DNA from: Candidatus Methanomethylophilaceae archaeon
GTDB taxonomy: Archaea; Thermoplasmatota; Thermoplasmata; Methanomassiliicoccales; Methanomethylophilaceae
Assembly: GCA_017519045.1 (NCBI GenBank)
Contig: JAFWTC010000041.1
Span: 1-64,000, forward strand
Length of the DNA: 64,000 bases
Direction: 5' to 3'
Made by a program: the position numbers and the translations under genes. Below are positions 7,828 to 16,494 of the stretch, in pieces; position 1 is the stretch's first letter, and every line of letters begins with the position of its first letter. A model generated the notes under the pieces. It was not told the origin of the DNA, searched no databases, and saw only the letters and a list, made by a program, of their open reading frames with translations.

Positions 7828-9132
7828 TCAGTACCACCAGTCGTTGCGGCGGTCGATGGTCTCGTCCCTGTCGGGGCCGAGGCTGATGATGTCCGCCTTG
7901 ACCTTCAGGTACCTCTCCATGAACTCGATGTACTCCCTCATCTCGCCGGGGAGCTCGTCGTATCCGCCCTTGATGAGCGCGGAGGTGTCCTTCCAGCCTT
8001 TCCATCCCTTCATGTTCTCGTACACGGGCTTGGCCATGGAGAGCTTGGAGATGGACGCGGGGAAGTGCTTGACCTCCTGGCCGTCGATCTCGTAGGCCAC
8101 GCACACCGGGAGCTCGGGGACGTCGTTCAGCACGTCGAGCTTCGTGATCCCGATGGAGGTGAATCCGCACAGCCTGGATGCGTGCTCGCAGACCACGAGG
8201 TCCAGCCATCCGCATCTCCTTCCCCTGCCGGTGGTGACCCCGAACTCTCCGCCCTTGCTCTGGAGCTCCTTTCCGAGATCGCCGGTGAGCTCCGAGACGA
8301 ACGGCCCCTCGCCGACGCGGGTGGTGTAGGCCTTGACGACCCCCAGGACCTTGTCCAGCCTGTTGGGGGCTATTCCGGATCCGGTGCAGATCCCTCCGCC
8401 GCAGGTCGCGGACGAGGTGACGTAGGGATAGGTCCCGTGGTCGATGTCCAGCATCGCTCCCTGGGCTCCCTCGAAAAGGACCTTCTTGCCGTCGTCCAAG
8501 GCCTCGTTGATGAGCACGGAGGTGTCGCAAATGCGGTCCCCTATGAGGTCCTTCCAGCGGAGCATCTTGCTCAGGAGGGTCTCGTTCGTGCAGGAGCACG
8601 ACTCGGCGCCGAGCATGGCCATCAGGTCCTTCTTGTACGGGAGTATGAAGGATATCTTGTCCTTAAGGAGGTCCTCCTCCAGGAGGTCCCCCGCCCTGAA
8701 CCCGATCCTCGCTATCTTGTCCTGGTATGTGGGGCCTATGCCCTTTCCGGTGGTGCCCACGACGTTCTTGCCGCGGTACTTCTCCTCGGCGCCGTCCAGC
8801 TTCTTGTGGTAGTTCATGATGAGGTGCGCCCTGTCGGAGATCCTCAGGCCGTCCATGGATCCGCCGGCCTGCTTGACCTGCTCTATCTCCTCGGCGAGGT
8901 CGTCCAGGTTTACTACGACGCCGTTCCCGATGACCGCCAGCTTCCCGGGCCTGACGACGCCTGATGGGAGCCCGTGGAGCTTGAACACCTTGTCGTCCAC
9001 GACGATGGTGTGCCCGGCGTTGTTCCCGCCCTGGAAACGGACGATCATATCCGCGTTCTCGTCCAGATAATCGGTGATCTTTCCTTTTCCCTCGTCGCCC
9101 CACTGGGCGCCGATGATAGCTAGAGTGGGCAT
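7828..9132 (-). CDS. purA: adenylosuccinate synthetase
   Basis: Makes adenylosuccinate from IMP, aspartate and GTP, the first committed step to AMP. The GTP-binding GAQWGDEGKGK starts at residue 8. NNAGHTIV, GTTGKGIGPTYQDK, FEGAQGAMLDIDHGTYPYVT and TTGRGRRCGWLD follow in the family order. The 434-residue length is standard. ATG at 9132 lies about 33 bases after a clear TATA box (9163-9172). Confidence 0.97.
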   Translation of the reverse strand: MPTLAIIGAQWGDEGKGKITDYLDENADMIVRFQGGNNAGHTIVVDDKVFKLHGLPSGVVRPGKLAVIGNGVVVNLDDLAEEIEQVKQAGGSMDGLRISDRAHLIMNYHKKLDGAEEKYRGKNVVGTTGKGIGPTYQDKIARIGFRAGDLLEEDLLKDKISFILPYKKDLMAMLGAESCSCTNETLLSKMLRWKDLIGDRICDTSVLINEALDDGKKVLFEGAQGAMLDIDHGTYPYVTSSATCGGGICTGSGIAPNRLDKVLGVVKAYTTRVGEGPFVSELTGDLGKELQSKGGEFGVTTGRGRRCGWLDLVVCEHASRLCGFTSIGITKLDVLNDVPELPVCVAYEIDGQEVKHFPASISKLSMAKPVYENMKGWKGWKDTSALIKGGYDELPGEMREYIEFMERYLKVKADIISLGPDRDETIDRRNDWWY

Positions 9133-9162
9133 CTGAATTACACCTGGTTTCCCTAATCAGCG

Positions 9163-9172
9163 CTATTATAAG
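9163..9172 (-). promoter_or_regulatory. TATA box of purA
   Basis: On the minus strand this reads CTTATAATAG. It would place transcription start close to the purA start codon. Confidence 0.55.
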
Positions 9173-9177
9173 AAAGT

Positions 9178-10284
9178 TCAGCGCACGGCGTCAGGGGAGA
9201 ACTCCCTGTATAGGGAAAGCAGGTCGCGGAGGGGGATGTCGGTCTTGAATGATGACGGGCTCACGTGGGACTTGGCGGCATGGCCGTGCCCGTTGAGGAA
9301 CTCCATGAACTCGTCTATCTTGGGAGGGGACATCTTAACATGGGACGACAGCTCGCTCATGTCGTACACGAAGACCTCGGTGTCTATCTCTCCTCTCCAG
9401 AGGTTCAGGTATTTGAAGGACCTGCGCTCGTCGGAGAGGCCTAGATGGCTCATCCTGGAGAGGATCTCCGGATCGTGGAGGGGGCCGGTCCAGAACGGCC
9501 CGTAGCGATGCACGGCGTCCTTCTCCGGGGATACGGAGCGCTCCAGGGTCTCCGTGTCGTATTGCAGATACCCAAGCCTGGACAGGGCGGAGTCGGCGGC
9601 CTCTGCGCCTTCCACGATCTGGACGTACGTCCTGAAGTAGTGGTCGGCGTAGAACGAGAGCAGCGGCCTCATGCCCCTGTCGAACTTGGCCAGCTCCCTC
9701 GCCACGGTGCACATGAGGATCCTCAGTCCTCCTTCGTGGCACATGTAGCCCCTCACGGGCTCGGACTGGTACCTGCGCCTGCATTTGACGGCATGGGCGC
9801 CTGCCAGCGGCGCGGTGTCCGTGGCGGTGACTGCCAGGATTCCCTTGCGCCTGCAGCCACGTATCGCCGACTGGATGAACGGCACGGGGGATCCGAACGG
9901 GTCCAGGTCCACGTAGTCGAAGGATTCCTCTGCGAACAGGGAGTGCATGTTCCGGTTGGAGCTGCGGCAGTTCGAGAGGGCGTTCAATTCGATGTTGGCG
10001 TCGATGAAGGAGACGGCCTCAGGGCTTATGTCGTTGGCGACGACTTCCGTGCCGGGCACCTCGTTGGCTATCCTGACCGACCTGGAGCCGGTGGCCGCCA
10101 TGGCGTCGGCGACGGTCAGGTTGCGGTCCAGCGCGCGCAGGAGCATGACGCTGACGTCCCGGTTGAACGCCATCTGCTCGTTGAAGAACACGGACCCCTT
10201 TATGGTTCCAGGCCCGTGGATGGAGTGGTCCGACGGTACAAGGATGTCCGTGGCGCCCTCTCTGATCACAACGCCCGACGGCAT
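9178..10284 (-). CDS. trm1: tRNA (guanine(26)-N(2))-dimethyltransferase
   Basis: Trm1 dimethylates G26 of tRNAs using S-adenosylmethionine. The protein has the N-terminal FNRDVS segment, the SAM-binding ADAMAATGSRSVR and NDISPEAV, and the catalytic DLDPFGSP motif. The longer C-terminal substrate domain follows. ATG at 10284 shares one base with the TGA of the upstream THEP1 gene, so the two are translationally coupled. A TTG one codon earlier is less likely. Length (368 residues) is normal for archaeal Trm1. Confidence 0.95.
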   Translation of the reverse strand: MPSGVVIREGATDILVPSDHSIHGPGTIKGSVFFNEQMAFNRDVSVMLLRALDRNLTVADAMAATGSRSVRIANEVPGTEVVANDISPEAVSFIDANIELNALSNCRSSNRNMHSLFAEESFDYVDLDPFGSPVPFIQSAIRGCRRKGILAVTATDTAPLAGAHAVKCRRRYQSEPVRGYMCHEGGLRILMCTVARELAKFDRGMRPLLSFYADHYFRTYVQIVEGAEAADSALSRLGYLQYDTETLERSVSPEKDAVHRYGPFWTGPLHDPEILSRMSHLGLSDERRSFKYLNLWRGEIDTEVFVYDMSELSSHVKMSPPKIDEFMEFLNGHGHAAKSHVSPSSFKTDIPLRDLLSLYREFSPDAVR

Positions 10285-10919
10285 CAAACGTTCTCACCGT
10301 TGAGCAGGCGGACGACTTTGAAAGGCAATATGTTGCGGTTGGCGGGGGTGACCTCGAGGATGCGGACGTCGTCCCTGCGCCTTATGTCTTGAAGAAGCGG
10401 GTTCCTCGATTTCTTATGGAGGGTTATGATCATGGGCTTGTCCGCGTCAAGCGCCTCCTTCACGGCCTCGACGAAGGCCTCGCTCTCGACCTCCATCTTC
10501 CCGACCTCGTCTATCACGATGATGTCGCACTCGTCGAAGTCCGGCTCCTGGCCCTCCTCCGCCTTCCTGCAGGCGTTCCTGATGGCCTTCACCCCGACCT
10601 CTTCGAATTTAGACAGGTCCACGCCTATCCTGCCGACCATGACTTTGCTCTCTATCTCCGTGCTGGCGAACTGGACCTTCTCGCCGGTCATGAGGTCCCT
10701 GACGGTGAATCCGACGCGGCGCTTCCCTCTGACGGGGGACCTGTGCACGGGCTCCCTCCTGTCTTCGGAGGAGTGCGCGCGCTCCTCGTCGACGGGCTCG
10801 TTGATCATGCCTCCGAGGACGATCCCCTCTTCGCGGAGCATTTCTATGATGCGCAGCAAGGCGTACGTCTTCCCGGAACCAGGCAGACCGGTTATTCCAA
10901 TCTTTATATCGGATACCAT
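10284..10919 (-). CDS. nucleoside-triphosphatase, THEP1 type
   Basis: A P-loop NTPase of about 211 residues: Walker A GLPGSGKT at 9-16, Walker B as DIIVIDEVGKME, and VGRIGVDL plus ITLHKKSRNP typical of the THEP1/NTPase family (cancer-related NTPase homologues). The biological substrate is unknown. ATG at 10919 was chosen because the longer frame would start on top of a TATA box (TTATATAAT, about 10970-10979). It is co-transcribed with trm1, suggesting a link to nucleotide or RNA metabolism. A variable Arg-rich insertion lies near residues 45-65. Confidence 0.88.
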   Translation of the reverse strand: MVSDIKIGITGLPGSGKTYALLRIIEMLREEGIVLGGMINEPVDEERAHSSEDRREPVHRSPVRGKRRVGFTVRDLMTGEKVQFASTEIESKVMVGRIGVDLSKFEEVGVKAIRNACRKAEEGQEPDFDECDIIVIDEVGKMEVESEAFVEAVKEALDADKPMIITLHKKSRNPLLQDIRRRDDVRILEVTPANRNILPFKVVRLLNGENV

Positions 10920-11030
10920 CGCGACGCACCTCGAGAACAGTAAAGCGAGTTCCCTATATGATGTACTCATTATATAAGCTGTATCACGACTGGACGGTGT
11001 CCAGACGTGCTCGGGACGTAGCCTCCCCGC

Positions 11031-11414
11031 TCACAGCTCTCTTATCGATGCGACGTACATGAGGGGGTATTTCAGGACGTCGTCATAGCGCATCTCGGCC
11101 ATGACCTCGTACGATCCGACCCTCACCCTGACCCTCGCGTCTATCATGTCCCCTGTGAGGGAGATGTAGGAGTATCTGTCCTTGTCGGCGGGGAACACGG
11201 ACCTGTCGATGCGAACCGTGGCCGAATAGGCGTAAGGCTGCACGCAGATCGCCTCTGAAATCGCCCTCTCGAGCCCCTAGACGGTGGCCGCATTCACGGG
11301 GGTGCCCACGAACTGGTGGTAGACCGTGGCCATCTTGATCCCGGCCTCGAAGATCGCCCTCTCCTTCTCGCTGCAGTTGAATCTGGACGCTGCCACTTCT
11401 TCCCTGTTGTCCAT
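11031..11414 (-). CDS. mptD: archaeal dihydroneopterin aldolase MptD with in-frame TAG codon
   Basis: Two adjacent fragments in the same frame form one DUF381/MptD protein when the TAG at codon 46 (11279-11277) is read as an amino acid. The first part has FEAGIKMATVYHQFVGTPV, the family's signature helix and loop. After the TAG comes GLERAISEAICVQPYAY and the beta-sheet part, ending in VASIREL with a TGA. The combined length of 127 residues is that of known MptD proteins, which cleave dihydroneopterin in archaeal pterin synthesis. A GGAGACC element sits before ATG 11414. In a pyrrolysine user the TAG would encode Pyl. The alternative is a recent nonsense mutation in a dispensable gene. Confidence 0.8.
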
Positions 11415-11453
11415 GGTCTCCGATGGACCGGGGGGCATTTAACGTTATCCCGG

Positions 11454-11912
11454 TCAGTTGTACATGACGTCCTTCTTGAGGATGCCGGCGGGAATCAGGT
11501 TCTTGAGCTTCCCGTCGTTCACGTCGACGGTCCTGAACGCTATCATGATCAGGTTCTGTATCAGCTTGGGGGAGGGGATGTGGTCGTAGTAGCTCTGGAC
11601 GATCTTGAAACATATCCTGGACTCCTCGTCCGTCATGAAGAAGCTCCCGTTGTTGATCGTGTTGTTGACGGTGTTGAGCTCATTGATCATCTGGTCCCTG
11701 AAGGAGTCCGGTATCTCGAACATCAGGAAGCAGTATATGTTCAGCGTGAGGTTGGTGTCGTCGGCGGTGATCCCCATGTTTATGGGGAGGTCGTCTCCCA
11801 TGGCGCCGAGGAATATGCTCCCGTCTTCCTTGACTTCGTATTTCAGCTGGGAGGCCTTCAGCGCCTTCTCCACGTTCCTCAACACAGCCGCGCGGCTGGG
11901 ATGGCCGAACAT
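11454..11912 (-). CDS. YbjN-like protein
   Basis: A 152-residue protein with alternating strands and helices. GMGDDLPINMGITAD-like and NTVNNTINNGSFF segments resemble the YbjN/type III chaperone-like fold often called a sensory transduction regulator. The assignment is by general pattern only. ATG 11912 was chosen because ATAATTAAAG (11938-11947) forms a TATA box about 27 bases before it; the longer open frame upstream overlaps citrate synthase. It follows citrate synthase on the same strand but seems to have its own promoter. Confidence 0.6.
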   Translation of the reverse strand: MFGHPSRAAVLRNVEKALKASQLKYEVKEDGSIFLGAMGDDLPINMGITADDTNLTLNIYCFLMFEIPDSFRDQMINELNTVNNTINNGSFFMTDEESRICFKIVQSYYDHIPSPKLIQNLIMIAFRTVDVNDGKLKNLIPAGILKKDVMYN

Positions 11913-11941
11913 GACCGAGCGTATGGCCTGATTGACTTTAA

Positions 11942-13309
11942 TTATGATGTTCGGGGCCTTCCTTCGAGGTCCACGTACTCCCGCTCCTCCATCATGTTGA
12001 TGTACGCGGGGCGGAGGATCTTGTTGGACGTTATGAGCTCCTCCATGCGGTGCGCGCTCCATCCCACGATCCTGGCGATGGCGAACAGCGGGGTGTACAG
12101 CTCGCGGGGTATGTCCAGCATGTCGTAGACGAGGCCGCTGTAGAAGTCGACGTTGGCGCAGACGCCGGTGGACCCCTTCTTGGCCATTATCATGTCGGGC
12201 GCTATCCTCTCGATGATGCTGTACATCTCGAAGTCGGCCTGCCTGTGCTTCTCCACGGCGAGCTTCCCGACGAAGGACCTGAACACCTCCGCCCTGGGGT
12301 CGGACAAGGTGTATATGGCGTGACCCATGCCGTAGATCAGACCCTGGCGGTCGAACGCCTTCTTGTCCAGTATGCGGGCCAGGTACTTCCGTATCTCCTT
12401 CTCGTCGCCGATGTCCGAGACGTGCTTCCTGATGTCGTCCATCATGTCCATTACCTTCAGGTTGGCGCCTCCGTGCTTGGGGCCCTTCAGGGACGACATG
12501 GCGGCCGCCACCACCGCATAGGTGTCGGATCCGGAGGACGTGGTCACCCTGGTCGTGAAGGTGGAGTTGTTCCCGCCGCCGTGCTCCATGTGGAGGACCA
12601 GGGCGAGGTCCAGGACGGTCGCCTCCAGATAGGTGTAGGACTTGTCCGGGCGGAGCATTCTTAATATGTTCTCGGCCGTGGACAGCTTCGGGTCCGGCCT
12701 GTGGATGTACATGCTCTCGTCGTTGATGTAGTGGTTGTAGGCGTGGTAGCTGTAGACGGTGAGCATCGGGAAGACGCTGATGAGGTAGATGCACTGCCTC
12801 ATGACGTTGGGCAGGGTGTTGTCCATCGCCTTCTTATCGTAGGACGCCAGGAATAGGACACTCCTCGTGATGGAGTTCATGATGTCCTTGCTGGCCGCCT
12901 TCATTATGATGTCCCTGGTGAACGTGAACGGAAGCTTGCGCTCGCTCGAGAGGTATCCCTTGAACTCCTCCAGCTCGGAGACGTTGGGCAGGGAGCCGAA
13001 CAGAAGGAGGTATGCGGCCTCCTCGAACCCGAACCTCTTGTTGACGAATCCGTCGCAGAGGGCCTTTATGTCGTAACCGCGGTAGCACAGCTTTCCCTGG
13101 CATTGGACCTTGACCCCGTCCTCCATCCTGGTCCCGTCGACCTGGGACACGTGGGTGAGCCCGACGACGACCCCGTTGCCCTTGGAGTCGCGAAGCCCCT
13201 TCTTGACGTCGTATTTGGCGTAGAGGTCGGGGGAGAACACGTCGCTCTCCCTGCAGAGCTCGCACTTCTTCTCGATGTAATTCTTGTACTCGCTGTTCAT
13301 CGTCGACAC
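11942..13309 (-). CDS. gltA: citrate synthase family protein
   Basis: Condenses oxaloacetate with acetyl-CoA (or propionyl-CoA in methylcitrate synthases). Recognisable features are CYRGYDIKAL, the substrate-binding LHMEHGGGNNSTFT, the second catalytic-histidine loop KGPKHGGANLKVM, and GMGHAIYTLSDPRAE. An N-terminal extension of about 45 residues carries a CELC motif absent from ordinary citrate synthases. In methanogens the enzyme usually feeds 2-oxoglutarate and glutamate synthesis. The dehydrogenase-like gene at 1406 could be a partner, but they are 10 kb apart. Stop is TAA. Confidence 0.9.
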   Translation of the reverse strand: MSTMNSEYKNYIEKKCELCRESDVFSPDLYAKYDVKKGLRDSKGNGVVVGLTHVSQVDGTRMEDGVKVQCQGKLCYRGYDIKALCDGFVNKRFGFEEAAYLLLFGSLPNVSELEEFKGYLSSERKLPFTFTRDIIMKAASKDIMNSITRSVLFLASYDKKAMDNTLPNVMRQCIYLISVFPMLTVYSYHAYNHYINDESMYIHRPDPKLSTAENILRMLRPDKSYTYLEATVLDLALVLHMEHGGGNNSTFTTRVTTSSGSDTYAVVAAAMSSLKGPKHGGANLKVMDMMDDIRKHVSDIGDEKEIRKYLARILDKKAFDRQGLIYGMGHAIYTLSDPRAEVFRSFVGKLAVEKHRQADFEMYSIIERIAPDMIMAKKGSTGVCANVDFYSGLVYDMLDIPRELYTPLFAIARIVGWSAHRMEELITSNKILRPAYINMMEEREYVDLEGRPRTS

Positions 13310-13372
13310 CCGCGGACTGGAGGGCCCTGTCGTACGGTTAAAGGAAATGCGTATAAGAACAGTCCGAAAGGA

Positions 13373-13405
13373 GAAAGGGGGCCTCCCCTCGCGGAGGGGC
13401 CCTTT
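13373..13405 (-). terminator. hairpin downstream of the InlB-repeat gene
   Basis: GGCCTCCCC and GGAGGGGCC arms with flanking AAAGG/CCTTT complementarity form a long GC-rich hairpin directly after the InlB-repeat gene stop (13413) and ahead of the citrate synthase promoter region. Confidence 0.45.
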
Positions 13406-13412
13406 CAGGGTT

Positions 13413-16058
13413 TCAAGGCGCCGGCTGGGTCTTCACGACCAGGCTCACGTCGCCCTCCATCTGGAGCTGGTACTCGGTGCCGATGGTGACGATGTCGCCG
13501 CCCTCGTACCATCCGGCCAGGGCGTATCCGTCGTCGGGGACGGCCCTAAGGGTGACGGCCTGCTTGTCCTGTATCTCGGCGTCGATCCTGGGCCCCATGT
13601 CCTTGCCGTCCAGGTACAGGTTCCCGTCGAGGATGGAGACGGTCAGCCTGTGGGTGTCGTTCTTCTTCATGACGGCGTTGACGCTGACGTACTCGGTGCC
13701 CATGGTGATCTTGATCTTCTGGTAGTCGCTGACCTCGCCGTCGATGACCCAGTGGTCGAAGCTGTACCCGTTGTCCGGGATGGCGACGATCGTGTAGACG
13801 TCGCCGACCGAGGCCTTCGCGGAGAAGCTCGTCCCCTCGTTCTTGTCGTTCACCTCGACGGTCCCGTTCATGGCGAAGACCTCGAGGGTCGATTTGCTCA
13901 TGGGGGTCATGTAGGCGACCGCGAGTATGTCGGAGGAGCCCATGACGATCTTTATGGACTGGTACTCCGTGCCGTACTTCTTGCCGTTGACGTCCCAGCT
14001 CGAGAACGTGTACCCCTTGGCGGGGGCGGCGTTCACCAGGAACTCCTCGCCCAGGCAGAGCTTGGTCTCGTACTCCGAGCCGACGTTCACGCTGTTGATT
14101 ATCAGCCCGCCGTTCACGGCCACGATCCTCACGTCCCTGATGGTGCTCTCGGTCTTGGCGGTGAGGACGGTGTCTCCATGGACGGCGAACTCGTACTCCG
14201 CGCTGGTGGAGACGACCATGCCGCCGGACGTCCACCCCCTGAACGCGTACCCGTAGGCGGGGACGGCCTTCACGACGACCCTCTGGCCCTCGCGGACCTC
14301 CGCGCTTCCGGACGCCCCCAGGCTCTTTCCGTCGAGCTCGACGGTCCCCTTGTCTATGGACAGGAGGAGGCTGCGGGCGGGCGCCGGGACGACGCTCGCC
14401 ACGGCGGCCACGTCGTCCGAGACCCCGCCGACCGTGATCTTGGCGCCCGTGTACCTCACGCCGTTCATGGTCCAGCTGTCGAACACGAACCCTTCGGCGG
14501 GGACGGCCTGGAAGGTGAGCTCCGAGCCGTCGTAGACGGTGCCCTGGTAGCTGCTTCCGTACTCGACGCCGTCCACGATTATCCTGGCGTTCATGGCGGT
14601 CAGCGTGACGTTGTGGGTGGTCTGGCTGTATCTGGCCTCGTACACGGCGTCGGACTTCCCCATTATGGCGTTGTAGTAGTCGGAGGTGGACACGCAGTCG
14701 TCTCCCTGGAACCATCCTATGAACCTGTATCCGTCCGAGGGGGTCTGGGAGAGGAGCGCGGACACGCCTTCCTTTATGTTCTTCGAAGTCACCTGCTCCC
14801 CGTCGATGAACGCGGTCCCGCCGTTGGCGATGACGTACATCCTGTGAGAAGGAGCGGGGACGACGGTTCCGACGACCTCGAGGTCGTCCGACCCGGCCCT
14901 GATGCTCAGATTCCTGGTCTGATACTTCTGGCCCTCCACGGTCCAGCTGTCGAAGACGTATCCGGTGGAGGTCGTGGCGGACAACGACACGGGGTCTCCC
15001 TCGGATTCAAGGTTGATCATGTACTCGGTTCCGACATTCTTCGATTCCTGCTTGCTGATGACTACTATGGAGCCGTAGTCGTCGGCAATCTCCCCGGACA
15101 GAACCAGCTTTACCGTGATTACGTGGGTCTCTTTGGGAGTGTTGGAGGCGACGACCTTGACGTCGGTGTTCCCGTTGACGTAGAAGTCGCATATCGCGTC
15201 GTTCGAGGGTATGGTGCCGTTCCAGCCGGTGATGACATATCCTTTCGCAGCGACGGCATAGGCCTGGATGTGGGTTCCGACCTCCACTCTGTCGGAGAAG
15301 CTTCCGCCTACGGCCTTGCCGTTGACGTATATTACGCAGTTCTCGCCGGACAGCTTGACGTCGTACTTCGCGGTCTCGGAAACAGCCTTTATCGCGACGT
15401 CCGACTTGACCGTGTATTCCAGCCTGGAATCGCTGGAGAGCAGGGTCCCTCCGACGTAGTATCCGGTGAACATGTACCCTTCGTTCGGGCTGGCGTTCAG
15501 GATGATCTTTGTGCCTTCCTTCACGGTTCCGGAGTAGGAGTCGACCGCAGCTCCCCCGTCCACCGAGACCTTCATGTTCTCGGTGGAGACGGAGACCGTG
15601 TACTGGGGCAAGGGCTTGGTTCCGATGACGAACGTCGCGAGGGAGCCGGTCTTGAAGACCGCCTTGCCGTTCGAGAGCGTGGAGTCTATCTTCGTGGGCG
15701 CGCCGCCTATCACGGAGTACACGGAGACGTTCTCGGTGAAATCAACCGGAACGGTTATCTTTGCTCCTCCGTTCGGTTGCACCAGCTTCCCGTCCTTCAC
15801 CGCGTCTATGTTGTAGATTATGGCGGTGGCAGGGTCCACGGAGACCTTGGACAGGATGTCGCTCCTGGCCTGGTCCGAGACGGTGCTGACGGATGCGCTG
15901 GTCCCGGACGGGAACTCTCCGTCGATGGTGATGTGGGTGGAGCTGTCCTCGAGGTGGTTGACCGTCTTGTCGGCTCCGCCGAGCAGAACGAACGCGCTCA
16001 CGGCCACGGCGACTATCACCAGGGCCGCGATCACGATCGTCAGCGTTGACTTGTTCAT
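13413..16058 (-). CDS. secreted/membrane-anchored protein with InlB B-repeats
   Basis: An 881-residue surface protein. An N-terminal hydrophobic segment (TIVIAALVIVAVAVSAFVLL) acts as signal or membrane anchor. A roughly 120-residue unique part follows, then at least nine copies of a 70-80 residue beta-rich unit marked by GYxFxGW-type motifs (GYMFTGY, GYVITGW, GYVFDSW, GYRFIGW, GFVFDSW, GYAFRGW, GYTFSSW, GYSFDHW, GYALAGW). This is the divergent InlB B-repeat seen in adhesin-like proteins of gut microbes. No catalytic domain or C-terminal anchor is visible. A GGAGAC ribosome site precedes ATG, with a roughly 60-base leader after an AT-rich promoter. Confidence 0.85.
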   Translation of the reverse strand: MNKSTLTIVIAALVIVAVAVSAFVLLGGADKTVNHLEDSSTHITIDGEFPSGTSASVSTVSDQARSDILSKVSVDPATAIIYNIDAVKDGKLVQPNGGAKITVPVDFTENVSVYSVIGGAPTKIDSTLSNGKAVFKTGSLATFVIGTKPLPQYTVSVSTENMKVSVDGGAAVDSYSGTVKEGTKIILNASPNEGYMFTGYYVGGTLLSSDSRLEYTVKSDVAIKAVSETAKYDVKLSGENCVIYVNGKAVGGSFSDRVEVGTHIQAYAVAAKGYVITGWNGTIPSNDAICDFYVNGNTDVKVVASNTPKETHVITVKLVLSGEIADDYGSIVVISKQESKNVGTEYMINLESEGDPVSLSATTSTGYVFDSWTVEGQKYQTRNLSIRAGSDDLEVVGTVVPAPSHRMYVIANGGTAFIDGEQVTSKNIKEGVSALLSQTPSDGYRFIGWFQGDDCVSTSDYYNAIMGKSDAVYEARYSQTTHNVTLTAMNARIIVDGVEYGSSYQGTVYDGSELTFQAVPAEGFVFDSWTMNGVRYTGAKITVGGVSDDVAAVASVVPAPARSLLLSIDKGTVELDGKSLGASGSAEVREGQRVVVKAVPAYGYAFRGWTSGGMVVSTSAEYEFAVHGDTVLTAKTESTIRDVRIVAVNGGLIINSVNVGSEYETKLCLGEEFLVNAAPAKGYTFSSWDVNGKKYGTEYQSIKIVMGSSDILAVAYMTPMSKSTLEVFAMNGTVEVNDKNEGTSFSAKASVGDVYTIVAIPDNGYSFDHWVIDGEVSDYQKIKITMGTEYVSVNAVMKKNDTHRLTVSILDGNLYLDGKDMGPRIDAEIQDKQAVTLRAVPDDGYALAGWYEGGDIVTIGTEYQLQMEGDVSLVVKTQPAP

Positions 16059-16167
16059 TTCATTGTCTCCTATGCGCCCTTCGTCAGGGTCTTGAAACCG
16101 TCAGAAAGATATGATTAGATAAACGTTGAGTAGGGTCCATTTCCGTCCAGCGATGGAACCATTAACC

Positions 16168-16494
16168 ATGTCGTCGATGCCGGAGAGCATGTCGACGATG
16201 ATCATCGGCGGACGTCCGTTCGAGGTGGAGGCTGGAATCGCCATATCGGAGGCGGCGGCCTCATGCGGCATCCTTCCCGACGCCTACATCTTCATAGTCG
16301 GCGGAAAGCCGGTGCCCATGGATTCGGCAGTCCCGGAGGACGCCGAGGTCCGCGCCGTGAGGGTGGCGTCGGGAGGACGATCGCCCCCTGGCGATCCTCG
16401 TCAGGGCGTCGAAGTCGAATCCGCTCCTCTCCGCCGCATCCGTGAACTCGTCTATGTTCCTGAGGAACGCCTCGCGGACGGTGGTCCCCTCTAG
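16168..16494 (+). CDS. ThiS/MoaD-like small sulfur-carrier protein with extended tail
   Basis: From ATG 16189 (preceded by CCGGAG) or 16168, a beta-grasp ubiquitin-like core runs to the diagnostic double glycine ASGG ending at base 16377. In ThiS, MoaD and SAMP proteins this Gly-Gly is the very C-terminus and is adenylated. Here no stop follows. The frame continues 39 more residues of unstructured sequence antisense to the CobQ-like gene and ends in TAG. As encoded it could not act as a carrier without trimming, so a lost stop or assembly error is likely. Confidence 0.55.
   Translation: MSSMPESMSTMIIGGRPFEVEAGIAISEAAASCGILPDAYIFIVGGKPVPMDSAVPEDAEVRAVRVASGGRSPPGDPRQGVEVESAPLRRIRELVYVPEERLADGGPL

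Noticed and set aside
11942-12794. Extending the YbjN-like gene upstream to 12794.
   Set aside because: The extra part lies inside citrate synthase in another frame, and a TATA box sits 27 bases before ATG 11912.
13284-16049. A 921-codon open frame on the plus strand opposite the InlB-repeat gene, and similar long antisense frames (6354-7886, 23313-25667, 17856-19190).
   Set aside because: They mirror real genes codon for codon. High GC with few T-starting codons keeps antisense frames open; the residues show no domain pattern.
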